Origin: Kandleria vitulina DSM 20405
GTDB taxonomy: Bacteria; Bacillota_I; Bacilli_A; Erysipelotrichales; Coprobacillaceae
Assembly: GCF_000702065.1 (NCBI RefSeq)
Contig: NZ_JNKN01000006.1
Location: forward strand, 1 to 64,000
DNA length: 64,000 nt
Reading direction: 5' to 3'
In this document: one piece after another, positions 43,603 through 52,082 of the stretch
How positions within the stretch are numbered: position 1 is the first letter of the stretch
How the letters are laid out: every line of letters starts with the position of its first letter
Position numbers and translations under genes: made by a program
Notes under the pieces: model-generated
What the model was told of the DNA's origin: nothing
The model's input: the letters and a program-made list of their open reading frames with translations, nothing else
Database searches by the model: none

Positions 43603-44563
43603 AGAACAGAAACGAAAAAAGTTTGCGTTCTTTCTTATCGGATTATTGTCAGTCGCATTGTGTATTGGACTTGTTGCAACTTATCATAAAGGTGAAAGTA
43701 CTAAGGTTAATAAGGATTCTGATTATCGTCATATTAGTTATCATGGAAAGAGCTATAAGTACAATACGTCAATCATTTCAATTCTTTTGTTAGGAATTGA
43801 TAAGACGGAAAAGAACCCGGAAACAGAAAATGAACTTGGACAGTCTGATGCAATGGGATTATTGGTTTTTGACCGTGCAAAGAAGCAGGTGAAATTGATT
43901 TCTATTCCCCGTGATTCTATAACATCAATTGAAAAGACTGATTTTGATGGAGAATCATTAGGATGGGAAAAAGATCATATCAATCTTGCTTATGCTTATG
44001 GTACGGATGAGAAATCTGGATGTATGAAAGCCATGCGTGCTGTCTCTAAGATGATGATGGATATTCCGATTGCTCGCTATGGGTCAATGGATCTTGATTC
44101 CCTCAAACTGCTGCAGGATATTGTTGGTACATTACAAGTAAAGGTACCAAATGATTCACTTGCAAAAGTAAATGGAATGAAAAAGGGCGATGTTGTGAAA
44201 ATCACAAAAGAAAATGTTGAAACATTTGTCAGAACCAGAGACACAGATAAGGATTATTCTGCACAGGATCGACTTGCTCGTCAGCAGGCATACTATGAAG
44301 CTTTCTATGCAAAGATAAAAGCGATGCTTAGTGATGATTTCGAATCGACTGTTGCTAAATTGTATGGATTTGTATCACGTATCGTTACTAATGTGTCCTA
44401 TCAGGATATCGTCACATTTGGCAATATGATGCTTGAATATAAATACACATCTGATCAAAACTATGTCTTGCCTGGAAAGAATGGCAAGGATGGCGATTAT
44501 GATGCATATTACCTTGATCAATCATCTCTAAAAGATATGATTGTCAAAATATATTATGAATAG
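43562..44563 (+). CDS. LytR-CpsA-Psr (LCP) family glycopolymer ligase
   Basis: Up to 333 residues; ATG 43562, 43571, 43580 and 43589 are all in frame, with only a weak AGGA before the first. A membrane anchor (FAFFLIGLLSVALCIGLVATY) is followed by the LCP domain: ISILLLGIDKTEK, SDAMGLLVFDRAKKQVKLISIPRDS and later SMDLDSLKLLQDIVG. LCP enzymes transfer lipid-linked glycopolymers to peptidoglycan; the arginine in IPRDS is a conserved pyrophosphate contact. It shares 41 bases with cpsD. A duplicated, truncated copy lies at 40107. Confidence 0.93.
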   Translation: MAAMATMDIMDIIKEQKRKKFAFFLIGLLSVALCIGLVATYHKGESTKVNKDSDYRHISYHGKSYKYNTSIISILLLGIDKTEKNPETENELGQSDAMGLLVFDRAKKQVKLISIPRDSITSIEKTDFDGESLGWEKDHINLAYAYGTDEKSGCMKAMRAVSKMMMDIPIARYGSMDLDSLKLLQDIVGTLQVKVPNDSLAKVNGMKKGDVVKITKENVETFVRTRDTDKDYSAQDRLARQQAYYEAFYAKIKAMLSDDFESTVAKLYGFVSRIVTNVSYQDIVTFGNMMLEYKYTSDQNYVLPGKNGKDGDYDAYYLDQSSLKDMIVKIYYE

Positions 44564-44575
44564 GAGGAGAGTATT

Positions 44576-45067
44576 ATGAAAAAATTCATGATGGCATTTG
44601 TGCTTGCGTTCGCAATGGTTTTCTCTACGTTCGCAGGTGTCAATGCGGCTGGATCAAAGACAGCAAGCTTAGCGCTTAAAAAAGCAAGCAAGAGCGGAGT
44701 TGCTTTATCTAGCAAGATTACTTCAAAGAAAGGGGTAGCTGCTAAGTATAACAAAAAATCTACTTCAGTAGCTAAGGCACTTAAGGGACAGAAAGTTGTT
44801 AAAGCTAAAGGCGTTAAATTAAGCAAGTTGAAAAAACTTTCTAAGATGGTTCGTATCTATAGAAAAAAGAATAAATCATCTAAGAACACTAAAGTAACTC
44901 TTAAAGTACCTAACCTTTCTAAGAAAGTAAAGAAAGTTTATGCATTACATTACAATGCAAAAGCTAAAAAATGGTACATCACTAAGTTAACTATTAACCG
45001 TAAGAACAAAACTGTTACTGGTAAATGGAACAGACTTGGTACTACTGCATTAGTTTATACAGCTTAA
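44576..45067 (+). CDS. Secreted lysine-rich cationic protein
   Basis: The 163-residue product has a signal peptide (MKKFMMAFVLAFAMVFSTFAGVNAA). The mature part is strongly basic and Lys/Ser-rich: KKASKSGVALSSKITSKKG, KSTSVAKALKGQKVVKAKG, and RKKNKSSKNTKVTLKVPNLSKKVKKVY. It has no cysteine and no recognised domain; the last 50 residues look beta-rich (WYITKLTINRKNKTVTGKW). An AGGAGGAG ribosome site follows the LCP stop by a few bases. Such a protein could bind the anionic polymer that LCP attaches. The family is unknown to me. Confidence 0.7.
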   Translation: MKKFMMAFVLAFAMVFSTFAGVNAAGSKTASLALKKASKSGVALSSKITSKKGVAAKYNKKSTSVAKALKGQKVVKAKGVKLSKLKKLSKMVRIYRKKNKSSKNTKVTLKVPNLSKKVKKVYALHYNAKAKKWYITKLTINRKNKTVTGKWNRLGTTALVYTA

Positions 45068-45074
45068 TGTAATA

Positions 45075-45112
45075 AAAAAGAGATAATCCTCTATGGGATT
45101 ATCTCTTTTTTT
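45075..45112 (+). terminator. Intrinsic terminator
   Basis: AAAAAGAGATAATCC, loop, GGGATTATCTCTTTTT with a long T tail, between the Lys-rich gene and the phosphatase. Confidence 0.92.
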
Positions 45113-45142
45113 ATGGTAAAATGACTACTAGAGGTGATTCAA

Positions 45143-45928
45143 ATGGGGTATGTAGATATTCATGGCCATTATGCATGGGACATCGATGATGGAATCTCTA
45201 CAAAAAACGAAGCAGAGCAAGCTCTTGCTTTAGCTCGGGAACAAGGAATCTCTGACATAGTTGCGACACCACATTTTACAAGTGGCTTCATGAGCAGCGA
45301 TATCAAAGACATTGCGTTAGATCGCATCAATGAATTAAAAGAATTAGCAAGACAGTTTGATATCAACGTCTATAGTGGATGTGAACTGATGCTTAATGAA
45401 AACAGTACTGAAGTTGTAGAAAAAGACTTATTTCTTCCAATAGAAAATACGCATTATGTTTTATGTGAATACAATGTTATCAAGCCAACAGATAGCTTTA
45501 TGGAACATTTTGATGATTATCTACGTGCAATCATTAAAAAGGGCTATATTCCCATCGTGGCACATATTGAACGATATTTCCATAGCGTATTAGACATTGA
45601 TTATGTACAGTATCTCATCGATTTAGGATGTGTGATCCAGGTCAATACTACAAGCATACTTGATAAGCAGTCTCTCCATCATAAAAATGCGATGACATTA
45701 CTTGATCGCAATATGGTACATGTGATCGGCACTGATACACATAGAGCGCAGGGAGGACGTATTCCTAATATGCAAGAATGTTATAAGTATCTTGTAAAAT
45801 ACGGATATCCTAAAGCATATTGCCAGTTGTTAATGGATGAAAATGCGCATCAGATTTTATTGGATAAGCCTATTACTCATCCAAAATATAAAAGACATTT
45901 AATCAAGAAAATGCTTCATCATAAATAG
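45143..45928 (+). CDS. CpsB/YwqE-type tyrosine-protein phosphatase (PHP family)
   Basis: ATG 45143 after AGAGGTGAT gives 261 residues; GTG 45134 is in frame but overlaps the SD. The PHP metal motifs are DIHGHYAWDIDDG, ATPHFTSGFM, SGCELMLNE, VAHIERYFH and GTDTHRAQGGR. Mn-dependent CpsB/CapC enzymes dephosphorylate the CpsD tyrosine tail, so it completes the kinase-phosphatase switch encoded just upstream. It sits after a terminator, with its own ribosome site. Confidence 0.9.
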   Translation: MGYVDIHGHYAWDIDDGISTKNEAEQALALAREQGISDIVATPHFTSGFMSSDIKDIALDRINELKELARQFDINVYSGCELMLNENSTEVVEKDLFLPIENTHYVLCEYNVIKPTDSFMEHFDDYLRAIIKKGYIPIVAHIERYFHSVLDIDYVQYLIDLGCVIQVNTTSILDKQSLHHKNAMTLLDRNMVHVIGTDTHRAQGGRIPNMQECYKYLVKYGYPKAYCQLLMDENAHQILLDKPITHPKYKRHLIKKMLHHK

Positions 45929-45952
45929 TGCTCATAAAAAGCACTATTTTTT
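45923..45952 (+). terminator. Intrinsic terminator
   Basis: AAATAGTGC and GCACTATTT stem, loop TCATAAAAA, then TTTT after the phosphatase gene. Confidence 0.88.
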
Positions 45953-46019
45953 CGTTTTGTGAAAATGAGGATAGAATAGGGAGTTTCTCATGTTAACCTT
46001 AATATAAAGGGGGGCTCAT

Positions 46020-46802
46020 ATGAGAATATCATCTTCGGATTATGCTATTGAACATTGTTTTTTCACTCATCTCGATGAAGTACGCCACTACCATGATTCC
46101 TTGAAGATCAACTACATCTTAAAAGGAAAACTAAAATATACGGTAGAGGGAGAAGAAACTATTGTAGAGAAGGGTGATCTTTGCCTCGTTAATAATAATG
46201 TTTTTCATGAAGCGATTTTACTTGAAGACACAGAAATGCTTTCTTTGATAATCAATCATCGCTTCTTGTCATGGATGCTTAATCATAAGTATTTTGGTTT
46301 TGCGATAAGAAAAAATCCGTATCGCACGCCAGAGCTTATACTTATTCTTTTGAAAGTCTATTCTTATCATAAAAAAGATAGGATGCTTGAAACGTATTTA
46401 TTATTGTTGAAGATGATAAAGATTTTAAAAGAAGAAACAGGAATAGTATCTACTGATTCATTTTCTTCTAATGTTCTTCTTTTTGTTCAGCAATATATTG
46501 ATAGACATTATCAGAATCATATTAATCTGGAAGCTCTATCTGAATTGACGCATTATAATGAAAGCTATCTTTCTACACAGTTCAAGAAGACGTTTGGTAT
46601 TGGCATCAATGAGTACTTAAGAAATGTACGTATGGAACATGCCTTATTGGACCTTATGGAAAGTGATAAGAAGATATTGGAGATAGCTTTTCAGAATGGC
46701 TTTGAAAGCATTCAGTCTTTTAATAGAATCTTCAAGAAGCTTTATGATGAGACACCTAAGAACTATCGTGAAAGAAGTAGAGAAATGGTATGTCCTTCCT
46801 AG
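46020..46802 (+). CDS. AraC-family transcriptional regulator
   Basis: The 260-residue protein has an N-terminal cupin (YILKGKLKYTVEGEETIVEKGDLCLVNNNVFHEA) and two C-terminal helix-turn-helix motifs (NLEALSELTHYNESYLSTQFKKTFG and ILEIAFQNGFESIQSFNRIFKKLY). These are AraC/XylS hallmarks. The cupin would bind a small ligand, typically a sugar. An AAAGGGGGG ribosome site precedes it. It is followed by a secreted esterase, which it may regulate. Confidence 0.92.
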   Translation: MRISSSDYAIEHCFFTHLDEVRHYHDSLKINYILKGKLKYTVEGEETIVEKGDLCLVNNNVFHEAILLEDTEMLSLIINHRFLSWMLNHKYFGFAIRKNPYRTPELILILLKVYSYHKKDRMLETYLLLLKMIKILKEETGIVSTDSFSSNVLLFVQQYIDRHYQNHINLEALSELTHYNESYLSTQFKKTFGIGINEYLRNVRMEHALLDLMESDKKILEIAFQNGFESIQSFNRIFKKLYDETPKNYRERSREMVCPS

Positions 46803-46859
46803 AAAACTGGGAAGACATGTCATTCTCTTTTTCTTTACAATAATTATAAGGAGGGCATT

Positions 46860-48134
46860 ATGATGAAAAAGATAATGACTATTGTACTATCTGGCATAAT
46901 GATGCTTTCATTTATGATTATGCCAATTCATGCCTCTTCATCATACCAGGCACAGCTTTATGCGAGCGTTACTGATGCAGGTGAAGTGGTCGATCGTATT
47001 GTTATTGATTTTCATTCCTTGAAGTCCCTGAAAGGTATCACTAAGAACAGTTTTACGATCAATGCGAAAAGCATTGTGGATTTTGGAGTAGATAAAGGAA
47101 ATGTCTACTATGATACCAACAGAACCATCGAGAAAGTAAAAAAGATGGGCAAGAAAGTGATACTGTATTTAAATCAAGGAGAAGGCTCTACATTGACATG
47201 GCTCACTGAACAGCGTAATTATCCTGGTAAGCTGATTTATACGATTACGCTTAATCATGATTTGTATTCTATCAAGAAGGAGGATGTGAGATTTATTATT
47301 AAGAAGAAGATCATCAATGAAGAAACATCCAAGTTCAGAAGTGTCAAAGGACACTACGGATTGAATTATCAGTTCTATAATGCCAATAGCAGACGTCTTA
47401 TAGTGTGGTTCCACGGCAATGGAGAAGGAGATATCAAGGGACAGACTCATAATAATGTCGCACAGATGCTCGCTAATCGTGGAACTGTTGGATGGGCTAC
47501 AAAAGAAGCACAAAGAACATTTAAAGGCGCTAATGTGATGGCATTCCAGGTACCAGATACTTGGTATAATGCTGATAGTGAGAATCTGCTTGAAAGGGCC
47601 TATAAGGAAATTATATTTGTAGCAAAGAAATATCGTATCAATAAGATCATGGTATCAGGAGCTTCAGCTGGTGGCTATATGTCAACACGCATGATTATTC
47701 GCTATCCATGTCTCTTTGATACAGGTATCATCATTTGTCCAGCAATTGTCAATCAAGTCTCAAATGAGGATATTTTGACAATGAAGAAGGCCAAGACTTC
47801 CATATGGCTTGTTCAGGGAGAAACAGATGCATCTGTCGATCCTAAACAAAGTTCTAAGCGTATGTGGTCACTATTAAGTGAAGGACAAAGAGTACATCAG
47901 CGTACTGATCGCTTTGGCTATACAACATATGAAACTGCTAATGACAGATTGAAGCTGACGCTCTATAAGACATATGATGGAAAGATTAAAGTGTATGAAG
48001 ACTATAACTATGATCATAGACGAGAAGCTGTCTACTACAATGATCATTGGACATGGATCTATGTCATGAGAAATCATCCACGTAGTGTTAAAGGAATAAG
48101 TATCTTTAATTGGGCATCACGTTATATGAAGTAA
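46860..48134 (+). CDS. Secreted alpha/beta hydrolase (esterase-like)
   Basis: The 424-residue protein has a signal peptide (MMKKIMTIVLSGIMMLSFMIMPIHASS). An N-terminal beta domain (about 30-160) precedes an alpha/beta hydrolase: WFHGNGEGD near residue 183, nucleophile elbow GASAGGYMS (about 267-275), and the late ETDASVDPKQSS and HW region. It resembles PHB-depolymerase/Est1-type esterases that cut ester bonds on polymers or sugars outside the cell. An SD (AGGAGGGC) sets the start; a terminator follows. Confidence 0.85.
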   Translation: MMKKIMTIVLSGIMMLSFMIMPIHASSSYQAQLYASVTDAGEVVDRIVIDFHSLKSLKGITKNSFTINAKSIVDFGVDKGNVYYDTNRTIEKVKKMGKKVILYLNQGEGSTLTWLTEQRNYPGKLIYTITLNHDLYSIKKEDVRFIIKKKIINEETSKFRSVKGHYGLNYQFYNANSRRLIVWFHGNGEGDIKGQTHNNVAQMLANRGTVGWATKEAQRTFKGANVMAFQVPDTWYNADSENLLERAYKEIIFVAKKYRINKIMVSGASAGGYMSTRMIIRYPCLFDTGIIICPAIVNQVSNEDILTMKKAKTSIWLVQGETDASVDPKQSSKRMWSLLSEGQRVHQRTDRFGYTTYETANDRLKLTLYKTYDGKIKVYEDYNYDHRREAVYYNDHWTWIYVMRNHPRSVKGISIFNWASRYMK

Positions 48135-48157
48135 AGCGCAAGAATTTGCGCTTTTTT
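48133..48157 (+). terminator. Intrinsic terminator
   Basis: AAAGCGCAA and TTGCGCTTT stem followed by TTTTCTTTTT. Confidence 0.9.
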
Positions 48158-48390
48158 CTTTTTAGAAGATAAAACTTTCTATATTGATTTGAAATATGTT
48201 ATCCTTAAAGAAAGAGTAACAGATAAGTATTGCAAAACCTAGGAAGAAGTAGGAAAATATAAAGGTAGTTTAGTTCATGATGATTTAGAAAATAGCAACA
48301 CGCATTTACGATTATTTCTATAAGACTTGCTTTTTTTTCTATAACGTAATATATTAATATTTGTTATAATAGGCAAAAGGGGATGGATTT

Positions 48391-50187
48391 ATGGCAGGAC
48401 AGAATGTCAGTGATTTAAAGCTTGTAATAATTGAGCTAGATGGATGTATCTTTCCATTAAATCATTATCGTTATAACTTTTACAAAAACTTATGCAAGAA
48501 ACAAAAGGTCGCAATGGATCGACAGACTTTCTATAATGCCTTGGGAAACATGTTTACCATGTATGATTCATTGCCTCTATCTAGTACGACGAACTCATCT
48601 TCGTTTAACCAGACTGTAGAAAAAGACCTATATGATTATCTTGAGGTGAAAGGCATTAAGCCTAATGATGGCGTAATGGAACTTTTGGAATATCTTAAAC
48701 AGAAAGATATTAAGATTGCGGTTGTTTCAACGCATAAGACAAAAGATGCTATTCGTTATCTTGAAAAAGGAAAACTATATAATAGAATCGACTACGTTAT
48801 TGGTACAGATACTAAGCTTCAGCCATTCCCATCAACGGACATTATCGATTTTCTCATTGAAAAATATGGCGTAAATAAGTCTCAGACATTGCTTATTACT
48901 TCTATTGGACAATTGTTGGATTCAGGACATGCAGCTGGCATTAATCTTATTTATGTAGAAGATCTTGTAAAGGCTGGAGATAAGGAACATACAATCTCTT
49001 ACGAAGTATCTAAGAGCATGTATGAAACATTGAATGACATTATCTTTGGACGCTATGAAGACTTCTCAATGTATCAGTCCATTCTTGGAATGGATGATAA
49101 TATGTCACCAGAAGAGCTTCATTCCGTAAGAGGACATCTTGCAGATGTCTACAGTGGAGATAATGACTTGATGGATATCGTCAACAAGACATATGAATGG
49201 CGACTTTCAGAATTGAATGTTGATCCGGTAGCTTTAGATGATGAAATCTCTAAGACACAGCAACTTAAGATCATCAAGCAAGAAGAGCTTGAAAAAGAAG
49301 CACAACGTCTTGAAGAAGAAAAACGTCAACAGGAAGAAGTTCCTGAGGAGTTACCAGCTGAAGAAGAGGAAGAACTTCCACTTGATGATACTGAAGAATC
49401 AACATCAGAACTTTCATTGGAAGATGAACTTGCAGGTCTAGAAGACATGCTTTCAGCTATTGAACGTGGTGCTCAGGAAAATGAAGAAGCTGCTGAAGAG
49501 TTAGTTGAAGATGAAGAAGATGATCTTGAAGCAGAACTCAAGGCTCTTGAAGATTCTCTTCCTTCACTTGATGAAGAGGAAGAAGAACCTGCAGAAGAAG
49601 ATGAAGAATTTGTTGAAGAAGAAGCAACTAAGGAATTTAAGCCAGTTGATAAGCCTAAAGAATTTTTCTTCCCAGATGATGATGAAACATCATTGTCTTT
49701 AGATAAGCAGGCTACTGGTGAATTGGATTCTGTTATTGATAAGATCTTTAGTGAAGAAGAAAAAGAAACTGAAGAAGAAAAAGAAACTGATAAAGAAGAA
49801 CCAAAGAAAAAGAAAGTTACACTTGAAAAAGTGGGATCTGCTTTAATGAATATTCTTTATACATTCTCTCTTTCACTTGTTATTCTTGTTGTTGGATTAT
49901 TGATCTATACAAGTTTACAGGCATCATTTGAACATGGGGTACTTTCATTTGTGAAAGATATCTATCTTGTTTATAGCAATATTGCCAATGCTTTCATGTC
50001 AGCAATCTTAACAGTGCTACATGCCATTATTCCACCAATTCCAAGCTATGCGAATTGGATGAAAAACAATGGTGTTATCTCATCAGCTGCTGCTGGTGTC
50101 GCAAATGTGTATTTCTTCAATACTTTCATTATTGCGATTGTAGAAGTTGTTGTTTACTTTATTAACAAGAAAAAAGATAAAGAATAA
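48391..50187 (+). CDS. Membrane-anchored HAD-like pseudoenzyme with long acidic linker
   Basis: The 598-residue protein has three parts. Residues ~10-210 are HAD-like (VIIELDGCIFPL; VVSTHKTKDAIRYLEKGKLYNRIDYVIGTD; ITSIGQLLDSGHAAGINLIYV). The catalytic Asp of DxD is Glu15 (ELD) here, so it is probably not a phosphatase. Residues ~280-490 are an acidic, Glu-rich coil-like linker (for example PEELPAEEEEELPLDD). The C-terminus has two membrane helices (about 500-530 and 575-592) with a basic tail. A TATAAT (48365-48370) precedes the start. It stands alone between terminators. Function is unknown. Confidence 0.75.
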   Translation: MAGQNVSDLKLVIIELDGCIFPLNHYRYNFYKNLCKKQKVAMDRQTFYNALGNMFTMYDSLPLSSTTNSSSFNQTVEKDLYDYLEVKGIKPNDGVMELLEYLKQKDIKIAVVSTHKTKDAIRYLEKGKLYNRIDYVIGTDTKLQPFPSTDIIDFLIEKYGVNKSQTLLITSIGQLLDSGHAAGINLIYVEDLVKAGDKEHTISYEVSKSMYETLNDIIFGRYEDFSMYQSILGMDDNMSPEELHSVRGHLADVYSGDNDLMDIVNKTYEWRLSELNVDPVALDDEISKTQQLKIIKQEELEKEAQRLEEEKRQQEEVPEELPAEEEEELPLDDTEESTSELSLEDELAGLEDMLSAIERGAQENEEAAEELVEDEEDDLEAELKALEDSLPSLDEEEEEPAEEDEEFVEEEATKEFKPVDKPKEFFFPDDDETSLSLDKQATGELDSVIDKIFSEEEKETEEEKETDKEEPKKKKVTLEKVGSALMNILYTFSLSLVILVVGLLIYTSLQASFEHGVLSFVKDIYLVYSNIANAFMSAILTVLHAIIPPIPSYANWMKNNGVISSAAAGVANVYFFNTFIIAIVEVVVYFINKKKDKE

Positions 50188-50214
50188 GACCGCTAAGATT
50201 AGCGGTCTTTATTT
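50186..50214. terminator. Bidirectional terminator
   Basis: AAGACCGCTAA and TTAGCGGTCTT form a perfect stem with T-rich flanks on both strands, between convergent genes. Confidence 0.9.
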
Positions 50215-50729
50215 ATATAGGCATATTGAATTGCCATGATTGTCTTTGCATCCATTATTTCAGATGTAAGGACTTTTTTATATGCTTCATCTAATGGCAT
50301 CTTAATAAGATTAATGAATTCATCTTCATCTTGAGGAAGAGAATCATCTACTTCCTTAAAATCTTTTGCTTCATAGATATAAAGCACTTCACTACAATAT
50401 CCCGGAGTAGGGAGAGCCTTAAAAATCAGATTCATTGAAGAAGCACGTCTGTTTGTCTCTTCTTCAAATTCCCTGAAGCAGGCTTCATCAGGATTTTCTC
50501 CTTTTTCAAGCTTTCCGGCAGGAATCTCTAAAGTATCGATGCCATTCGGATAGCGGTATTGTTTAACAAGAAGGATACAGCCATCTTCAATGGCAAGAAT
50601 GCCCACACCTCCACGGTGAAGCACCACTTCTCTTAAGGCAGTATTGCCATCAGGAAGTCTTACTTCATCATGAGTAACAGTGATGACTTTTCCTTCAAAG
50701 ATTGTCTTAGAACGCAATTTTTCTTCCAT
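50199..50729 (-). CDS. Nudix hydrolase, ADP-ribose pyrophosphatase-like
   Basis: The 176-residue protein has the Nudix box GKLEKGENPDEACFREFEEETN (about residues 87-108, key E residues in REFEEE) in the NudF/ADP-ribose pyrophosphatase context (YRYPNGIDTLEIPAGKLEKG). It would cut ADP-ribose or another nucleoside diphosphate-X. The canonical G after EEET is N here. It starts after AGGTAC on the minus strand, and an orphan small RNA lies just upstream of it. Confidence 0.88.
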   Translation of the reverse strand: MEEKLRSKTIFEGKVITVTHDEVRLPDGNTALREVVLHRGGVGILAIEDGCILLVKQYRYPNGIDTLEIPAGKLEKGENPDEACFREFEEETNRRASSMNLIFKALPTPGYCSEVLYIYEAKDFKEVDDSLPQDEDEFINLIKMPLDEAYKKVLTSEIMDAKTIMAIQYAYINKDR

Positions 50730-50763
50730 AATATGTACCTCGCTTTATAAATTATAACATAAA

Positions 50764-50853
50764 GAAAAAAGAAAGTAATGCGGGGGATGCATTGCTTTCT
50801 TCTAAGATCACACAGAATGTGATGTCTAGAGGGCCATATTATGGTTTCTACCC
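50764..50853 (-). ncRNA. Candidate ~90-nt small RNA with own promoter and terminator
   Basis: On the minus strand, TTTACA (50888-50883), a 17-base spacer and TATCAT (50865-50860) form a promoter. The predicted start is near 50853 and the RNA begins near GGGUAGAAACC. An internal hairpin (ATCACA/TGTGAT around 50806-50823) is followed by a strong terminator stem GAAAGCAATGC/GCATTACTTTC (50799-50771) with six T. No open frame of useful length is in it. I cannot assign it to a known RNA family. Confidence 0.6.
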
Positions 50854-50882
50854 ATAGTTATGATAACAAAACATAGTTTTGA

Positions 50883-50888
50883 TGTAAA
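50883..50888 (-). promoter_or_regulatory. -35 box of the small RNA
   Basis: TTTACA on the minus strand, 17 bases before TATCAT (50865-50860). Confidence 0.5.
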
Positions 50889-50926
50889 GGCTTTCATAAA
50901 TATTTTTTATTTTTGTCAATCGGATA

Positions 50927-50935
50927 TGCTATAAT
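50927..50935 (+). promoter_or_regulatory. Extended -10 promoter of the RluA-type gene
   Basis: TGCTATAAT is an extended -10 element (TG-N-TATAAT) immediately before the start of the pseudouridine synthase. The usual -35 is not at the right distance. Confidence 0.55.
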
Positions 50936-50951
50936 GTTGGCGGTGGTAAAA

Positions 50952-51920
50952 ATGAAGAAATTAATTATTGATCAAAATAACGAAAATCAGCGTATAGATA
51001 AGTATTTAAAGAAGCTTTTGTGTAAAGCGCCATCTTCTCTTGTCTATAAGATGCTAAGAAAAAAAGATGTCAAAGTAAATGGGAAACGTGTCAAGGAAAA
51101 CCATATTCTTCATCTAGGAGATGAGGTTTCTCTTTTCTTATATGATGATAAGTTTAAAGAATATACTTCACCCCTTACAATTCACGATCTTCCAATCACA
51201 TTTGATGTAGTCTATGAAGATGAACATATCCTCATTGTCAATAAGCCAGCAGGCTTACTAGTGCAGCCGGATATCAATGAAGATATGAACACACTTTCTA
51301 ATCAGGTGCTGACATACCTTTATCAAAAGGGCGAATATGATCCTGAAGCTGATCTTGGCTTTACGCCAGGACCAGTTCATCGTCTTGACCGCAATACCAG
51401 TGGATTAGTCATGTTTGGTAAGGATATGCGTGCCTTGCAGGATCTTAATGAAATGATGAAAAAACGTCATTGCATTGAAAAGACATATCGCACAATTGTA
51501 AAAGGCTATGTAAAAGATCAGGAACTGATTGACTATGTTATCAAGGATGAAAAAGAAATGAAGATGCATATTGTCCCTTCGACAACACCTAACAGTCTAA
51601 AGATGCATACAAAGGTGCACGCTCTTATTTCTACAAAAGACTACTCCTTGATTGAAGTAGGACTAGTCACTGGTCGTACACATCAGATTCGTGTGCACTT
51701 GTCTAGTATCAATCATCCCTTGATGGGTGATAAGAAATACGGTGATTTCGAATGGAATAAACAAATCAAGAAAGAGTTCCATCTTAATTCACAGCTGCTT
51801 CATGCTTATTCATTATCTTTTGTAAATCCAATTGGCAGCATGAAGTATATGAAAGGAAAGACAATCACATGTCAGGTTCCTCAGAAATTTAAAGAGATTC
51901 AAGAAAAATATTTCAAATAA
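50952..51920 (+). CDS. RluA-family pseudouridine synthase
   Basis: ATG 50952 (a longer frame from 50913 has no SD) gives 322 residues. The S4 domain (NQRIDKYLKKLLCKAPSSLVYKMLRKKDVKVNGK) is followed by the catalytic RLDRNTSGLVMFGKD (the Asp of HRLDRNTSG) and GRTHQIRVHL with the RluA-type substrate contacts. It isomerises uridines in rRNA, most likely 23S rRNA; the exact site cannot be told from sequence. Confidence 0.93.
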   Translation: MKKLIIDQNNENQRIDKYLKKLLCKAPSSLVYKMLRKKDVKVNGKRVKENHILHLGDEVSLFLYDDKFKEYTSPLTIHDLPITFDVVYEDEHILIVNKPAGLLVQPDINEDMNTLSNQVLTYLYQKGEYDPEADLGFTPGPVHRLDRNTSGLVMFGKDMRALQDLNEMMKKRHCIEKTYRTIVKGYVKDQELIDYVIKDEKEMKMHIVPSTTPNSLKMHTKVHALISTKDYSLIEVGLVTGRTHQIRVHLSSINHPLMGDKKYGDFEWNKQIKKEFHLNSQLLHAYSLSFVNPIGSMKYMKGKTITCQVPQKFKEIQEKYFK

Positions 51921-52082
51921 ATTTATATTTTCTCTTAAATGACATAAGGTATTTTGTATCTATCTCGATTGTTTTATTGAAAGAGAACATTGAGTAGAGA
52001 ATTCATAAAAATACTTTAAATAACCTCTTCTCAATAAATTATTTCACAGGTATAATAATAGAATAGAGGAGGAAATAAACTG

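Noticed and set aside
48235-48330. Possible gene relic before the HAD-like gene
   Set aside because: Short open stretches in different frames do not add up to any recognisable protein; I leave it as non-coding.
50826-50870. Plus-strand TATGGTTTCTACC resembling the J2/3 core of a purine riboswitch
   Set aside because: I cannot pair the expected P1, P2 and P3 stems around it, and the downstream gene is a pseudouridine synthase; the segment is better explained as the 5' part of the minus-strand small RNA.
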